Source of the DNA: JBDSGC01 sp046594105
GTDB taxonomy: Bacteria; Acidobacteriota; Thermoanaerobaculia; Gp7-AA8
Assembly (NCBI GenBank): GCA_046594105.1
Contig: JBKJQB010000010.1
Location: forward strand, 14,281 to 78,280
DNA: 64,000 nt
Direction: 5' to 3'
Made by a program: the position numbers and the translations under genes. Of the stretch, positions 44,949 through 53,624 are shown one piece after another (positions within the stretch are counted from its first letter, which is position 1; every line of letters starts with the position of its first letter). The notes beneath the pieces were generated by a model. That model saw only the letters and a program-made list of their open reading frames with translations. It was not told the origin of the DNA and ran no database searches.

Positions 44949-45956
44949 TCAGAATGCGAACCGGTCTTTTCCCGACCGTTTGGCTTCATAGAGACGCTCG
45001 TCGGCTCGCCTCATCAGGTCGGCCTGCGTCTCATCGTCAGGCCGCAGGTTGGCAATCCCAATGGAGATCGAACATTGAACACTTCCCTCTTCCGTCGCCT
45101 GGAGATTGAGACCCCGAAGTTTCTGCAGAAACCTCTCCGCCACCGCCACGGCACCAGGCAGATCGGTATGTGGCAGAATCAAGGCAAACTCATCCCCCCC
45201 GTAGCGGGCAAAAAAATCGGGGGGGCGCAGCGTTTCCCGAATGGCGGCGCAAATCTCCGACAGCACGACATCACCCATGGGATGGCCGAACGTATCGTTG
45301 ATCAACTTGAAATCGTCGATGTCGATCATCAGCAGCGAGAGCGGGACGCCGTAGACGCGCGCTCGATCGATTTCCTGCGGCAGCTTGGTGCTGAACGCGC
45401 GCTTGTTCGAGATCCCGGTCAGGTGATCCGTATCGGCCAGACTCTGGATCTGCCGTCGCGCTTGGATCTGGGTAATGAGCATCGCCACCTGGGCCGAGAA
45501 GATGTCAAGAATCTGGTGTTCCGTGGTCGAGAACACCTGGGTCGTGCGGAAGGTGATCAGAAGACCAGCAGTACGACCTTCGAGCTCAATGAGCGCGTGA
45601 GTAGACTCCAGGAGATCGCCCGTCCCCGACGACGGAGCGGAAATCATGGTCTCTGAGCGGATGACCACGTCTGTCGTCTGGAAGGAGATCGGGATGACGT
45701 CTTCGAGCGCCCCCCTGATCTTTGCAATCAGCCCTTCGTTGACCAGAGGGACCGTCACTTCACTCATGGCCAGATGCAGTTCGAGGGTCTGCTCGAGCAT
45801 GACTGCGACGGCCAGGTCGAAGGCAACGTATTGATGCAGGACCGGCAGCGCTTCCGAGAAAAGGTCGGCAACGGTTTCCGCCCGGGCCACGCGTCCGCCC
45901 AGATCTCGAATCAGCGCGAGAACATCACCGATCTGCTGATGGACTGATTCGACCAC
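44949..45956 (-). CDS. GAF-like/GGDEF diguanylate cyclase
   Basis: The 335-residue protein has a GAF-like N-terminal domain (about 15-165) and a complete GGDEF domain. The active-site motif YGGDEFALIL is intact, with IDIDDFKLINDTFGHPMGD upstream and an inhibitory RxxD site (RPPD) five residues before GGDEF. It should synthesise c-di-GMP and be product-inhibited. The GTG at 45956 has GGAG at good spacing. It is divergent from the glycan operon and upstream of tpiA. Confidence 0.93.
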   Translation of the reverse strand: MVESVHQQIGDVLALIRDLGGRVARAETVADLFSEALPVLHQYVAFDLAVAVMLEQTLELHLAMSEVTVPLVNEGLIAKIRGALEDVIPISFQTTDVVIRSETMISAPSSGTGDLLESTHALIELEGRTAGLLITFRTTQVFSTTEHQILDIFSAQVAMLITQIQARRQIQSLADTDHLTGISNKRAFSTKLPQEIDRARVYGVPLSLLMIDIDDFKLINDTFGHPMGDVVLSEICAAIRETLRPPDFFARYGGDEFALILPHTDLPGAVAVAERFLQKLRGLNLQATEEGSVQCSISIGIANLRPDDETQADLMRRADERLYEAKRSGKDRFAF

Positions 45957-45966
45957 GAATGCTCCA

Positions 45967-45993
45967 ATTATATGAGAGGCGACCCCTTATAAT
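45967..45993. promoter_or_regulatory. Two divergent TATAAT hexamers
   Basis: TATAAT is present on the plus strand at 45988-45993 and on the minus strand at 45972-45967, in the 51-base gap between the diguanylate cyclase and the glycan operon. Neither has a good -35 at 17 bases. The plus one would give a very short leader before the ATG at 46008; the minus one lies so close to the GTG at 45956 that a transcript would be nearly leaderless. Confidence 0.45.
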
Positions 45994-46007
45994 TCGTCAG
46001 AGAGACC

Positions 46008-47930
46008 ATGGTTGAGTCTTCAGCGATTCCATTCGAGCACCATGACTTACGAGGCGAACGCCTTCTGGTCCTGGCCCCCCATCCGGACGACGAGGTCATC
46101 GGATGCGGCGGAGTCCTGGCCCGCCATCTGGACCTCGGCTGCCCCGTACGGATCCTGATCGCCACCGACGGCTCGGAGGCCGATCCCGGCGAAGCCGATC
46201 GGGATGCCTACCGGGACCGGCGGGAACAGGAGACGCGCCAGGGACTCGCTCTTCTGGGTGGAGTCTGCGAAATCACCTTCCTGCGCGCGCCCGATCGCGG
46301 TCTGGCCGCAGCAAGCCCCTCAGTGAGCGCCGCGATCGCGGGACTGTTACGAACCTTCCGTCCCGACCTGATCCTGCTCCCCAGCCCGATCGAGATTCAT
46401 CCCGACCACTCGGCCCTCGCCCAATTATTCTGCCAGCTCATTCAGGGCGACCAGACCCTCGCCGCCGAGCTCGCCGTGACTCGAGTCGGTTTCTATGAGA
46501 TCGGCCAGCCCCTTCGCCCCAATGTCCTCGTCGACATCACAGACGTCGCCGAACGGAAGTATGCGGCCATCTCTGCTCATGCCTCCCAGACCGCGCTGCA
46601 CGACTACGTGGGCTTCACGCGAGGACTGAACGCCTACCGTGCTATGACCCTGACTGCCGATTGCTCTCGGGCCGAGGCGTACTGGGTGACCGACCTGCCG
46701 GAGTTGCGCACGCTGCCCTATTCCGCTCTCCAGCATCGAATGGGCGACGCTCGCGGCACCATCGAGGTCATCGGCGAAACCACGCCGATCAGCGTCATCA
46801 TCCGGACCAGGAACCGGCCGGGCCTGTTGCGTGAGGCTCTCCAGTCCGTCCGGTCCAACGGCTATCCGGCAGAGATCGTGGTGGTCAATGACGGCGGTAC
46901 GCCAGTCACCGCGGAAGACGTCACCCTCATCGTTCACGAGGAATCGCTGGGGCGCGCGGAAGCGGGAAATCGGGGCGTCCGCGAGGCAACGTCCGAGTTC
47001 GTCACTTTTCTGGATGATGACGACCTCTACTATCCGGAGCATCTGCAGACCCTTTCCAACGCAGCGGCCGTCATGACCGGCGCGGCGTGCTACACCGACG
47101 CCGTCTCCGCATTCGTAGCCACCGGTACTTCGGGAAGTCTGGAAACGCGCTCCCGGCAACGGTTGTTCGCACGCGACTTTGACCCGGATCTGCTGCTGAT
47201 CGACAACTACATCCCGCTACCGACAGTCATCGTGTCCCGGACGAATTTTCTCGACAGCGGCGGCTTCGACCCCGCGTTCGACCTTTTCGAAGACTGGGAT
47301 TTCCTGATCCGGCTTTCCCGGCTGGGGCGGTTCACTCGGGTGCCGCGCATCACCTGCGAGATCCGTCACATCGAGGATAGCGGCTCGATCACTCTGACAG
47401 CTCCTGAAGGCTCCGCTCCATTCCGGAAGGCCAAGCTGCAGGTCTGGCAGAAACACGCCGCCCTCATCAACAATAATCTGATGGCCAGCGTGTTCGAAAT
47501 GCAGAAGCGGGATGCTGGGCAAGTTTACGCTCAGAGGATCGAGGCAAGCGGGCTGGCCGCGTTTCACGAGCAGAGTGCCCGGCGCGTCGAGCGAGAGAAG
47601 CAGTCGCTGATCGAGCGCCTGCAGGAGCAGAACGAACATCTGAATGAAGCCGTCGTGCGCGGCAGCAACCTCGCTGGCCAGATCCGGGGCATGGAGATCC
47701 ATCACGACGAGATGAGGGAAAGCCTGGCCCGATTGGAAAACGAGCGCAACGATCTCCTGGTCCGACTGGCCATCCTGGGTGACGCGCGGGTCGCTTTCGA
47801 TGAGACCCAGCGGACGATCGGGGTCCTCTACGCGGAGATCGCACGCCTTCAGAACCTCCTCGACACCATCTACGGCTCCCGCACGTGGAAGCTGCACAAC
47901 GTGGTGCAACGAATCAAGGGCCAGGGTTGA
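46008..47930 (+). CDS. PIG-L deacetylase/GT2 glycosyltransferase fusion
   Basis: The 640-residue protein has an N-terminal PIG-L/LmbE zinc deacetylase (about 15-245) with VLAPHPDDEVIGCGG and the later HPDH, then a GT2 domain (about 262-490) with SVIIRTRNRPGLLREAL, VVNDGG and the metal-binding FLDDDDLYYPEHL. The C-terminal ~130 residues form a coiled coil (QSLIERLQEQNEHLN onward) ending IYGSRTWKLHNVVQRIK, a tail typical of surface-polysaccharide transferases. It may deacetylate an N-acetyl sugar and transfer a second sugar. It is the first gene of the plus-strand glycan operon. Confidence 0.9.
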   Translation: MVESSAIPFEHHDLRGERLLVLAPHPDDEVIGCGGVLARHLDLGCPVRILIATDGSEADPGEADRDAYRDRREQETRQGLALLGGVCEITFLRAPDRGLAAASPSVSAAIAGLLRTFRPDLILLPSPIEIHPDHSALAQLFCQLIQGDQTLAAELAVTRVGFYEIGQPLRPNVLVDITDVAERKYAAISAHASQTALHDYVGFTRGLNAYRAMTLTADCSRAEAYWVTDLPELRTLPYSALQHRMGDARGTIEVIGETTPISVIIRTRNRPGLLREALQSVRSNGYPAEIVVVNDGGTPVTAEDVTLIVHEESLGRAEAGNRGVREATSEFVTFLDDDDLYYPEHLQTLSNAAAVMTGAACYTDAVSAFVATGTSGSLETRSRQRLFARDFDPDLLLIDNYIPLPTVIVSRTNFLDSGGFDPAFDLFEDWDFLIRLSRLGRFTRVPRITCEIRHIEDSGSITLTAPEGSAPFRKAKLQVWQKHAALINNNLMASVFEMQKRDAGQVYAQRIEASGLAAFHEQSARRVEREKQSLIERLQEQNEHLNEAVVRGSNLAGQIRGMEIHHDEMRESLARLENERNDLLVRLAILGDARVAFDETQRTIGVLYAEIARLQNLLDTIYGSRTWKLHNVVQRIKGQG

Positions 47931-49144
47931 GCACCGCCCTCCTCGTCTGTCCCGAGCCCCTCGGGCATCGACAGCCGGCAGGGATCGGCATCCGTTTCCT
48001 GGAAATGGCTCGCGTGCTACGGGAAGACGGCCATTCCATCATCCTGCTGACTCCAGATGGCGCCGGTGTGGCCGGATATCAGACCGCCACCCTCACGCCG
48101 CAGTCACTGCGGGATTGCTCGGCACGCGCGGACGTCGCAGTGGTCCAGGGACACGTCGCCAATGAGCTCTGGGCGCATGGCTCGGTAATTCCCACGGTGG
48201 TCGATCTCTACGATCCGTTCATCGTCGAGAACCTGCACTACTACACCACTCGGGGGTCTGAGGTTTTTGCTCACGATCACCAGACCTTGATGGCGTCGCT
48301 GCGCCGGGGCGACCTTTTCCTCTGCGCCTCCTCCTCCCAGCGATTCTTCTATCTGGGGATGCTGCTGGCTGCCGGAAGACTGAACCCCATCAGTTTTGAA
48401 TCGGACCCCACGCTGCAGTCGCTCCTTCGCCTTGCGCCATTCGGGGTCAGTCCGGCGATCCATCGCACCGGCGCGGAGCCGGACCGTACGGCCGTGCTCT
48501 TCGGAGGAATCTACGACTGGTACGACCCGATTCTCGCCATCGATGCCGTTGTGCTGGCGCGGCGCGAGATCTCCGACCTGTCCATCACCTTCACCACGCA
48601 TCCCAATCCATCCAGCACTCCGCAGAGCCGAACCGCCCAGGCCATCGCGCACGCCGACCGCCATGGGTACGGCCAGTTCGTGCACTTCCGGCCGTGGGTT
48701 CCCTACGAGGCCCGGGCTGAGTTCTACGCCGATTTCTCGGTTGCCCTGCTGACGTTTTCCCCCTCGCTGGAGACGGATCTCTCCATGCGGACACGCGTGT
48801 ACGACTACCTCTGGGCAGGGCTTCCAGTGGTCACCAGCTCCGCGCCGGGAACGGATGAAATCATCGAACGATACCGGGCCGGTTCCGTCGTGAGCGGCGG
48901 ATCCGCGTCAACTTTTGCCGAGGCTCTGGTGCGGACCATCGCCGATCGCCAATCGACGCAGCCAGGCCTCCGGGAGTTCGTCCGCGATCACCAGTGGGAG
49001 AAGACCCTTTCGCCGCTCGTTGAGTTCGTCCGCTCACCTCGAATGGATCCGACCAAACGGACTTTCGCGACAGCGTCGTCGCTTCCGAAACAGGCGGCCT
49101 CCGTCCTCCACCGGCTTCGCCGGCGCATGGGAGGCCGGTCCTGA
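47927..49144 (+). CDS. GT-B-like glycosyltransferase
   Basis: A TTG at 47927 overlaps the stop of the fusion gene (TTGA). The 405-residue product starts STALLVCPEPLGHRQPAGIG, has a nucleotide-sugar domain with VLFGGIYDWYDPILAIDAV and HFRPWVPYEARAEFYADFSVALLTF, and a C-terminal LSMRTRVYDYLWAGLPVVTS block with the layout of GT4-family enzymes. It has no TM segment. The donor sugar is unknown. Confidence 0.82.
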   Translation: MSTALLVCPEPLGHRQPAGIGIRFLEMARVLREDGHSIILLTPDGAGVAGYQTATLTPQSLRDCSARADVAVVQGHVANELWAHGSVIPTVVDLYDPFIVENLHYYTTRGSEVFAHDHQTLMASLRRGDLFLCASSSQRFFYLGMLLAAGRLNPISFESDPTLQSLLRLAPFGVSPAIHRTGAEPDRTAVLFGGIYDWYDPILAIDAVVLARREISDLSITFTTHPNPSSTPQSRTAQAIAHADRHGYGQFVHFRPWVPYEARAEFYADFSVALLTFSPSLETDLSMRTRVYDYLWAGLPVVTSSAPGTDEIIERYRAGSVVSGGSASTFAEALVRTIADRQSTQPGLREFVRDHQWEKTLSPLVEFVRSPRMDPTKRTFATASSLPKQAASVLHRLRRRMGGRS

Positions 49145-50337
49145 GCGATCCCCTGGTCGACATCATCATCGTCAACTGGAACAGCCGTCAGGACACCCTG
49201 GCCTGCCTGGAAGCTGCGGACGCGCAGCTTCGCGAGGTTCCAGGCTCCGTGATTACGGTGGTCGACAACGGCTCCACGGACGGAAGCATCGGCGCGATTG
49301 CAGAGCGCTATCCACAGGTACGGCTCCTCCCTCTTGGTGAGAATCGCGGCTTCACCGGTGGGCTGGCCGCGGCGCTGGTCCGATCGCGGGCAACCTCGGT
49401 GATTTTTCTGAACAACGATGCCATCCCTGAGCGGGGATGGCTTGCCGCCCTGGTCGGCGCGCTGGAGCGGTCGCCGCAGGACGTCATCTCCATCGGTGGA
49501 AAGATCGTCGATCTGTCCGGGCAGCTCATCGATTTCATCGGAGGAGCGCTTACCTTCGACGGGCACGCCTTCCAGTCTGGATTTCGCTACCCGCTGGCCT
49601 CACGCACCGGACCTTCGGCAGGTGATGAGATTCTCTTCGCCTGCGGAGGAAACATGATCTCTCGCCGCGAACCCTTCATGAGGCTGGGGGGATTCGACGA
49701 CGACTACTTTGCGTACCTGGAGGACGTGGACTTTGGCTGGCGCTCCTGGCTGTCCGGCTTCCGCGTTGTATACGAGCCCGCGGCTGTGGTCCGCCACGCA
49801 TCGAGCGCCACCAGCCAGCGCCTTGGCGATTTTGAACGGGGTGTGTTGTTCGAGCGGAATGCCCTGCAGACCGCTCTGAAAAATTTCGAGGATCTCCGCG
49901 AGGCTGGCGGCTCCCTCTTCTTCTCGTTCCTTTCCCGTCTGCACCATTACGCAAGCACGCGGAATCCACGAGCCAGGGAACTGACCCGGCCGCCATTCGC
50001 GTCCGCGGCGCCGCCCCGCGCCGGCAGTTGGACCTCGCGAATCCGCAACAGGATCTTCGGCCGCCCCCCGCTGGCCACCATCGACGACCCGCTCACGGTG
50101 ATGCAGTTCCGCGCGCTTCACTGGGTGGCGTCCAACACGCAGCGTATTGCGGAAAAGAGGCAGGAGGTTCAGCGCCGGCGTACCCGCAGCGATCGCGAGA
50201 TCTTCGAGAAATTTCCCCTCTATCTCGTACCTACCTATCCCGGCGACGAAGGAATGATGGCGGGCGCTCTGTTCCAAATGCTTCTACCAGAGCTGCCCGC
50301 GGTCGAAAAAACGCTGGCCGATATCATGAAGACATGA
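49141..50337 (+). CDS. GT2 (rhamnosyltransferase-like) glycosyltransferase, start probably CTG
   Basis: The first standard start codon is a GTG at 49249, but that would remove the conserved first strand VDIIIVNWNSRQDTLACLEA, which is open in frame back to a CTG at 49141 lying in the CTGA overlap with the upstream stop. GGGAGG is six bases before this CTG. The 398-residue protein then has VVDNGSTDGSIG, LGENRGFTGGLAAA, FLNNDAIPERGWLAAL and EDVDFGWRSWLSGFRVVYEP, as in rhamnosyl- and galactofuranosyl-transferases. It ends in a region that overlaps the next gene by ATGA. Confidence 0.88.
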   Translation: MSDPLVDIIIVNWNSRQDTLACLEAADAQLREVPGSVITVVDNGSTDGSIGAIAERYPQVRLLPLGENRGFTGGLAAALVRSRATSVIFLNNDAIPERGWLAALVGALERSPQDVISIGGKIVDLSGQLIDFIGGALTFDGHAFQSGFRYPLASRTGPSAGDEILFACGGNMISRREPFMRLGGFDDDYFAYLEDVDFGWRSWLSGFRVVYEPAAVVRHASSATSQRLGDFERGVLFERNALQTALKNFEDLREAGGSLFFSFLSRLHHYASTRNPRARELTRPPFASAAPPRAGSWTSRIRNRIFGRPPLATIDDPLTVMQFRALHWVASNTQRIAEKRQEVQRRRTRSDREIFEKFPLYLVPTYPGDEGMMAGALFQMLLPELPAVEKTLADIMKT

Positions 50338-51227
50338 CCGGCAGTTCCTGGCGACAGCGCTTTCTGGTTCGCGGTGTCTTCTGGCGTCAGGGTCTGCGCT
50401 GGGGCATTCTCAACATCCCGGTCTGGCTCGAACCGGCTGTCATCGCCTGGTGGTCGGCCTTCTTTCTGCTCTGGGGCCCGGGACGCCGAGGGGTCATGAG
50501 CAATCTTTCGGCAATCAAACCGGGGTCGCTCGCCGTGAGCAACTTCTTCCGCTGCTACCGAGTCTTCTGGAACTACGCATGGACCATCTCCGACAACATC
50601 CGCCTCAAGGAACTGCGCGTGATCCCCGATTGGGAGTTTGAAGGATGGGAGCACTTTCAGGAGATGCAGTCCAGCACCGGCGCCATCCTCCTGACCGCCC
50701 ACATGGGGAGCTACGACCTCGGCGCGCAGCTGTTTTCCGAGATGTCCGCCCGGAATATCGTCATGGTACGCGCCCCGGAAATCGATCCAGAAACTCGGGC
50801 CTTCGAGGCGCAGCAGAGTGCTCGGGGAGTGCGGGTGGAGCTCAACACACAAGCTGGAGCGCTGGCCCTCGATCTCCTGGAAACGGTACGGGCCGGCGGC
50901 ATCATCGCCATTCAGGGTGACCGCGTGACACCAGGCATCGGCTTTCTCCAGGCCCAGCTGTTCGGGAAATCTGCACCGATTCCAGCAGGACCGTTCGCTC
51001 TGGCCATGTCGGGACGTGTCCCCATCTACCCGATTTTCGTCGTCCGCACCGGCCGCAGCCGCTATCGGCTCATCACCCGGCCACCGATCGAGGTTGTGCG
51101 CACACGGGATCGTGACCAGGACTTTGCGCGCGCTGCCGAAAAATGGACGGTGGAACTTGAGGATCTCATCCGGAGGAGCTGGTTCCAATGGTTCCAGTTC
51201 GAACCATTTTCTGTGGAGCTGCGGTAG
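50334..51227 (+). CDS. LpxL/HtrB-like lipid A acyltransferase
   Basis: The 297-residue protein has an N-terminal hydrophobic segment (FLLWGPGRRGVM after AWWSAFF) and the catalytic H-x4-D motif as AHMGSYDLG, followed by GDRVTPGIGFLQAQLFGK and GPFALAMSGRVPIYPIFVVR. It should acylate a glycolipid or lipid A intermediate. The ATG at 50334 overlaps the stop of the preceding gene. Its position in a sugar-transferase operon suggests a lipid-linked glycan. Confidence 0.87.
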   Translation: MTGSSWRQRFLVRGVFWRQGLRWGILNIPVWLEPAVIAWWSAFFLLWGPGRRGVMSNLSAIKPGSLAVSNFFRCYRVFWNYAWTISDNIRLKELRVIPDWEFEGWEHFQEMQSSTGAILLTAHMGSYDLGAQLFSEMSARNIVMVRAPEIDPETRAFEAQQSARGVRVELNTQAGALALDLLETVRAGGIIAIQGDRVTPGIGFLQAQLFGKSAPIPAGPFALAMSGRVPIYPIFVVRTGRSRYRLITRPPIEVVRTRDRDQDFARAAEKWTVELEDLIRRSWFQWFQFEPFSVELR

Positions 51228-51796
51228 TGAAAGTGATTCGCGACCAGCCCTACGCGCGATGGTTTCCTTCGCGAAGGCGTTTCGCACTGACGAAGATTCT
51301 TGCGTTCGCCTTACTCAGGACGCTCAGTTCCAACGGAGCGCCGGCACCATCCGATACGGCCGGAGGAAAGCGCATCGTCCTGGGCCTCGATCGTGATCAC
51401 GACTCGTTCGAGATCTACTCGGCGGCCAGCCTTCACTTCGTGGTCCTCACCTGTTTCATGGCCTCCTTCATCCCGCTGCCCCCTCCACTCTCGATCCTGC
51501 TGGCGGCATTTTTTGAGCCTCTGCTCGCGCTGCTCCTCTGTTTTGCCGGCGCGCTGGTCATGTCCCGCTGGACCGCCCTCCGAGGTCGCAGCAGGGTGGG
51601 CTTCGCGCCTGGGAACTCCGTCGTTCTCATGGCGCTGGCAATCGCGGCTTCGTTCTATCTCCTGTGGCGGAACGGATGGGCCGCGCCGGTCGGTGGATTG
51701 TTTTTGACGATCGTCATCATTAACGCGATCGCTTCGATCGCCGTGCGCTTCCTGCAGCCCACGATCGCCAGATTGGAGGAACGGTGCGTCGCCTGA
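51227..51796 (+). CDS. Polytopic membrane protein of unknown function
   Basis: A GTG at 51227, sharing its G with the TAG stop of the acyltransferase gene, starts a 189-residue protein; GGAG lies eight bases upstream. There is a soluble N-terminal stretch with a basic region (SRRRFALTKILAFALLRTL) and four to five hydrophobic segments (from HFVVLTCFMASFIPLPPP on). No known domain is seen. It overlaps the deacetylase gene by 13 bases. Confidence 0.7.
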   Translation: MKVIRDQPYARWFPSRRRFALTKILAFALLRTLSSNGAPAPSDTAGGKRIVLGLDRDHDSFEIYSAASLHFVVLTCFMASFIPLPPPLSILLAAFFEPLLALLLCFAGALVMSRWTALRGRSRVGFAPGNSVVLMALAIAASFYLLWRNGWAAPVGGLFLTIVIINAIASIAVRFLQPTIARLEERCVA

Positions 51797-52539
51797 TTCT
51801 TGGCTTCGCCATCGCCGCACCAATTCTGCTGGTGGTGGTCTGGCCCTTCTCGAAGATTCTGGCGATCGGCATCCTGGCCGCCTCGCATGCGCTCCTCTTG
51901 TACCCGACCCTCCGCCCGAACGTCCAGTGGCTGGGGCCTGTGATCACGAGCTTCCGGCCGGAAGGAAAACAGGTTTGGCTCACCATCGACGATGGACCTT
52001 GCGATGACACAGAAGGGTTGCTCGATGAGCTGGAGACGCGCGGCGTGAAAGCAACGTTTTTCGTCAAGGGAAGCCTGGCCCGATTGCGACCGGACCTGAT
52101 CACGATGACTCTGGCGCGGGGCCACGCCATCGCCAACCACTCCGATACGCATCCCGCCGCCTCGTTCTGGTGCCTTCCGCCCGGCAGGATCGCCCATGAA
52201 ATCGATCGATGCAGCGAGGCCATCCGATCCATCGCCGGCCGCGACCCCCACCTGTTTCGCGCACCGGTAGGAATGAAGAATCCCGCCGTGCATCCGCTGC
52301 TTGCTCGCAGGAAGATGCGACTGGTCGGCTGGAGCATCCGCGGCTTCGACTCCATCGCTCGCGAGGTCGCACCGGTGATCCGGAGAATCGTTCCCAGGGT
52401 TCGGCCCGGCTCCATCATCGTGATGCACCAGGGTCGATCGATCTCCATCGCCTGCATCACCGGAGTGGTGGACGCGCTGATCTTGCAGGGCTACTCGTTC
52501 GTCATCCCGGCAGAGGATCGCCTGAACACCAGCAGGTAG
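51784..52539 (+). CDS. Polysaccharide deacetylase (NodB/CE4)
   Basis: The 251-residue protein has an N-terminal hydrophobic anchor (LILGFAIAAPILLVVVW), then a NodB domain: metal aspartates in WLTIDDGPCDD, the HxxxH motif as NHSDTHP, FRAPVG and the catalytic histidine region IIVMHQG. It removes N-acetyl groups from a polysaccharide at the envelope. The GTG at 51784 has GGAGGA upstream. Its 3' end overlaps the convergent methyltransferase gene by 49 bases. Confidence 0.9.
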   Translation: MRRLILGFAIAAPILLVVVWPFSKILAIGILAASHALLLYPTLRPNVQWLGPVITSFRPEGKQVWLTIDDGPCDDTEGLLDELETRGVKATFFVKGSLARLRPDLITMTLARGHAIANHSDTHPAASFWCLPPGRIAHEIDRCSEAIRSIAGRDPHLFRAPVGMKNPAVHPLLARRKMRLVGWSIRGFDSIAREVAPVIRRIVPRVRPGSIIVMHQGRSISIACITGVVDALILQGYSFVIPAEDRLNTSR

Positions 52540-53159
52540 TTGTTGAAGGGCGTCCTGCCCCAGAGCGGCGTGACCGTTGCCGTGAACTGGTCTTTTGGGA
52601 ACATCTTCCGGATCGACTCCTGCGTCGGGAATTCGAGCCTCTCTGCGCGCAGCCATCGAGTGGCCCGGGCAAAGGCTTCGGCCAGCCAGGTGACCCCGAA
52701 TCGCCAGGACTCATCGCGGATCGCGTCGCGGAGAATGGCCACTCCGCCCGGCGCCACAGAATCGGCGACCTTGCGCAGAATGACTGCCTGCTCCTGCTGC
52801 GTAAAGTAATGAAGTACATCCAGCATGACCACGCTGCCGGAAAAACCAGGAAGCTCCCGGATGTCGCCCTCCCGGAATTGCAGATGCTCACTGGGCCGAA
52901 CCATCCGTTCGGCCACGTCGATTTTGCGGCGGTCGTGGTCGATCCCCTCGATGGCAACAGTCAAACCATGTTCGCGCAGAAAAAAAGCGAGGACGCCGGC
53001 GCCGCATCCGAGATCAAGAATCGGGTTTCGCACGTCTCGGAGATTTTCCAGCACAGCGCGATAAACGGGATCGGTGCGAATCTTGGTACGGACGTACGAG
53101 CGCAGAAAGTGTGACGGATATCGGGCTGCCACCTTTGCTGCGATGTCGTCGGAGCTCAC
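52491..53159 (-). CDS. SAM-dependent methyltransferase
   Basis: The 222-residue protein has motif I ILDLGCGAGVLAFFL, acidic motif II EGIDHDRRKID, and GSVVMLDVLHYFTQ, the set of a Methyltransf_11/25 enzyme. The GTG at 53159 overlaps the receiver gene stop (GTGA). It is the last gene of the minus-strand glycan operon. The substrate may be a sugar or a lipid carrier, by context only. Confidence 0.87.
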   Translation of the reverse strand: MSSDDIAAKVAARYPSHFLRSYVRTKIRTDPVYRAVLENLRDVRNPILDLGCGAGVLAFFLREHGLTVAIEGIDHDRRKIDVAERMVRPSEHLQFREGDIRELPGFSGSVVMLDVLHYFTQQEQAVILRKVADSVAPGGVAILRDAIRDESWRFGVTWLAEAFARATRWLRAERLEFPTQESIRKMFPKDQFTATVTPLWGRTPFNNYLLVFRRSSAGMTNE

Positions 53160-53590
53160 GGAGAGAGATGCTCGATCAAGTCGATCAGCTCCGGAAGGTT
53201 GAAGGGCTTCGGGAGAATTGCCGAAACACCCATCTGCAGCACTGCTTGCGGGTCGATCCGCAGATGAGCGGAGACCACGATGATCGGAGTTTTGCCGAGT
53301 TGGCCCGTTTCCTTGAGCCGTGCCAGAAAGTCCCAGCCGTTCACGTCCGGCATGGCCAGATCCAGCAGAACCACGTGCGGCTGGTGGAGCGTCAACGCCC
53401 GATGCCCCTCCCCCCCGTCTCCCGCCAGCAGAACCTGAAAACCATGCTGGCGCAGCGCCGCTGCGAGCATTCCTCGGAGGGGAAGATCGTCGTCGATCAC
53501 AAGAATCCGCTTGCGATCGACATCGGCGACCTGCTTCGCCCCTGCGCTGTTCTGAGGCTCCATCTGACTCATCGAAAGGCTCGTTCCCAC
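53156..53590 (-). CDS. Stand-alone CheY-like response regulator
   Basis: The 144-residue product is one receiver domain: acidic pocket ILVIDDDLPL, phospho-accepting aspartate in VVLLDLAMPDVNGWDF, the serine of VVSAH and the lysine of ILPKPFNLP. It carries no output domain. It lies inside the glycan operon, 34 bases after the GNAT gene, and is coupled to the methyltransferase, which points to post-translational control of a surface-glycan enzyme. Which of the ATGs (53590, 53572, 53563) is used is unclear. Confidence 0.9.
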   Translation of the reverse strand: MGTSLSMSQMEPQNSAGAKQVADVDRKRILVIDDDLPLRGMLAAALRQHGFQVLLAGDGGEGHRALTLHQPHVVLLDLAMPDVNGWDFLARLKETGQLGKTPIIVVSAHLRIDPQAVLQMGVSAILPKPFNLPELIDLIEHLSP

Positions 53591-53624
53591 TGCTGCTGAG
53601 ACCGTTATGCAGGGACAGCGCCAG

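Noticed and set aside
45968..46165. Minus-strand frame overlapping the start of the glycan operon
   Set aside because: It is opposite the PIG-L zinc motif and has no start signal or motif.
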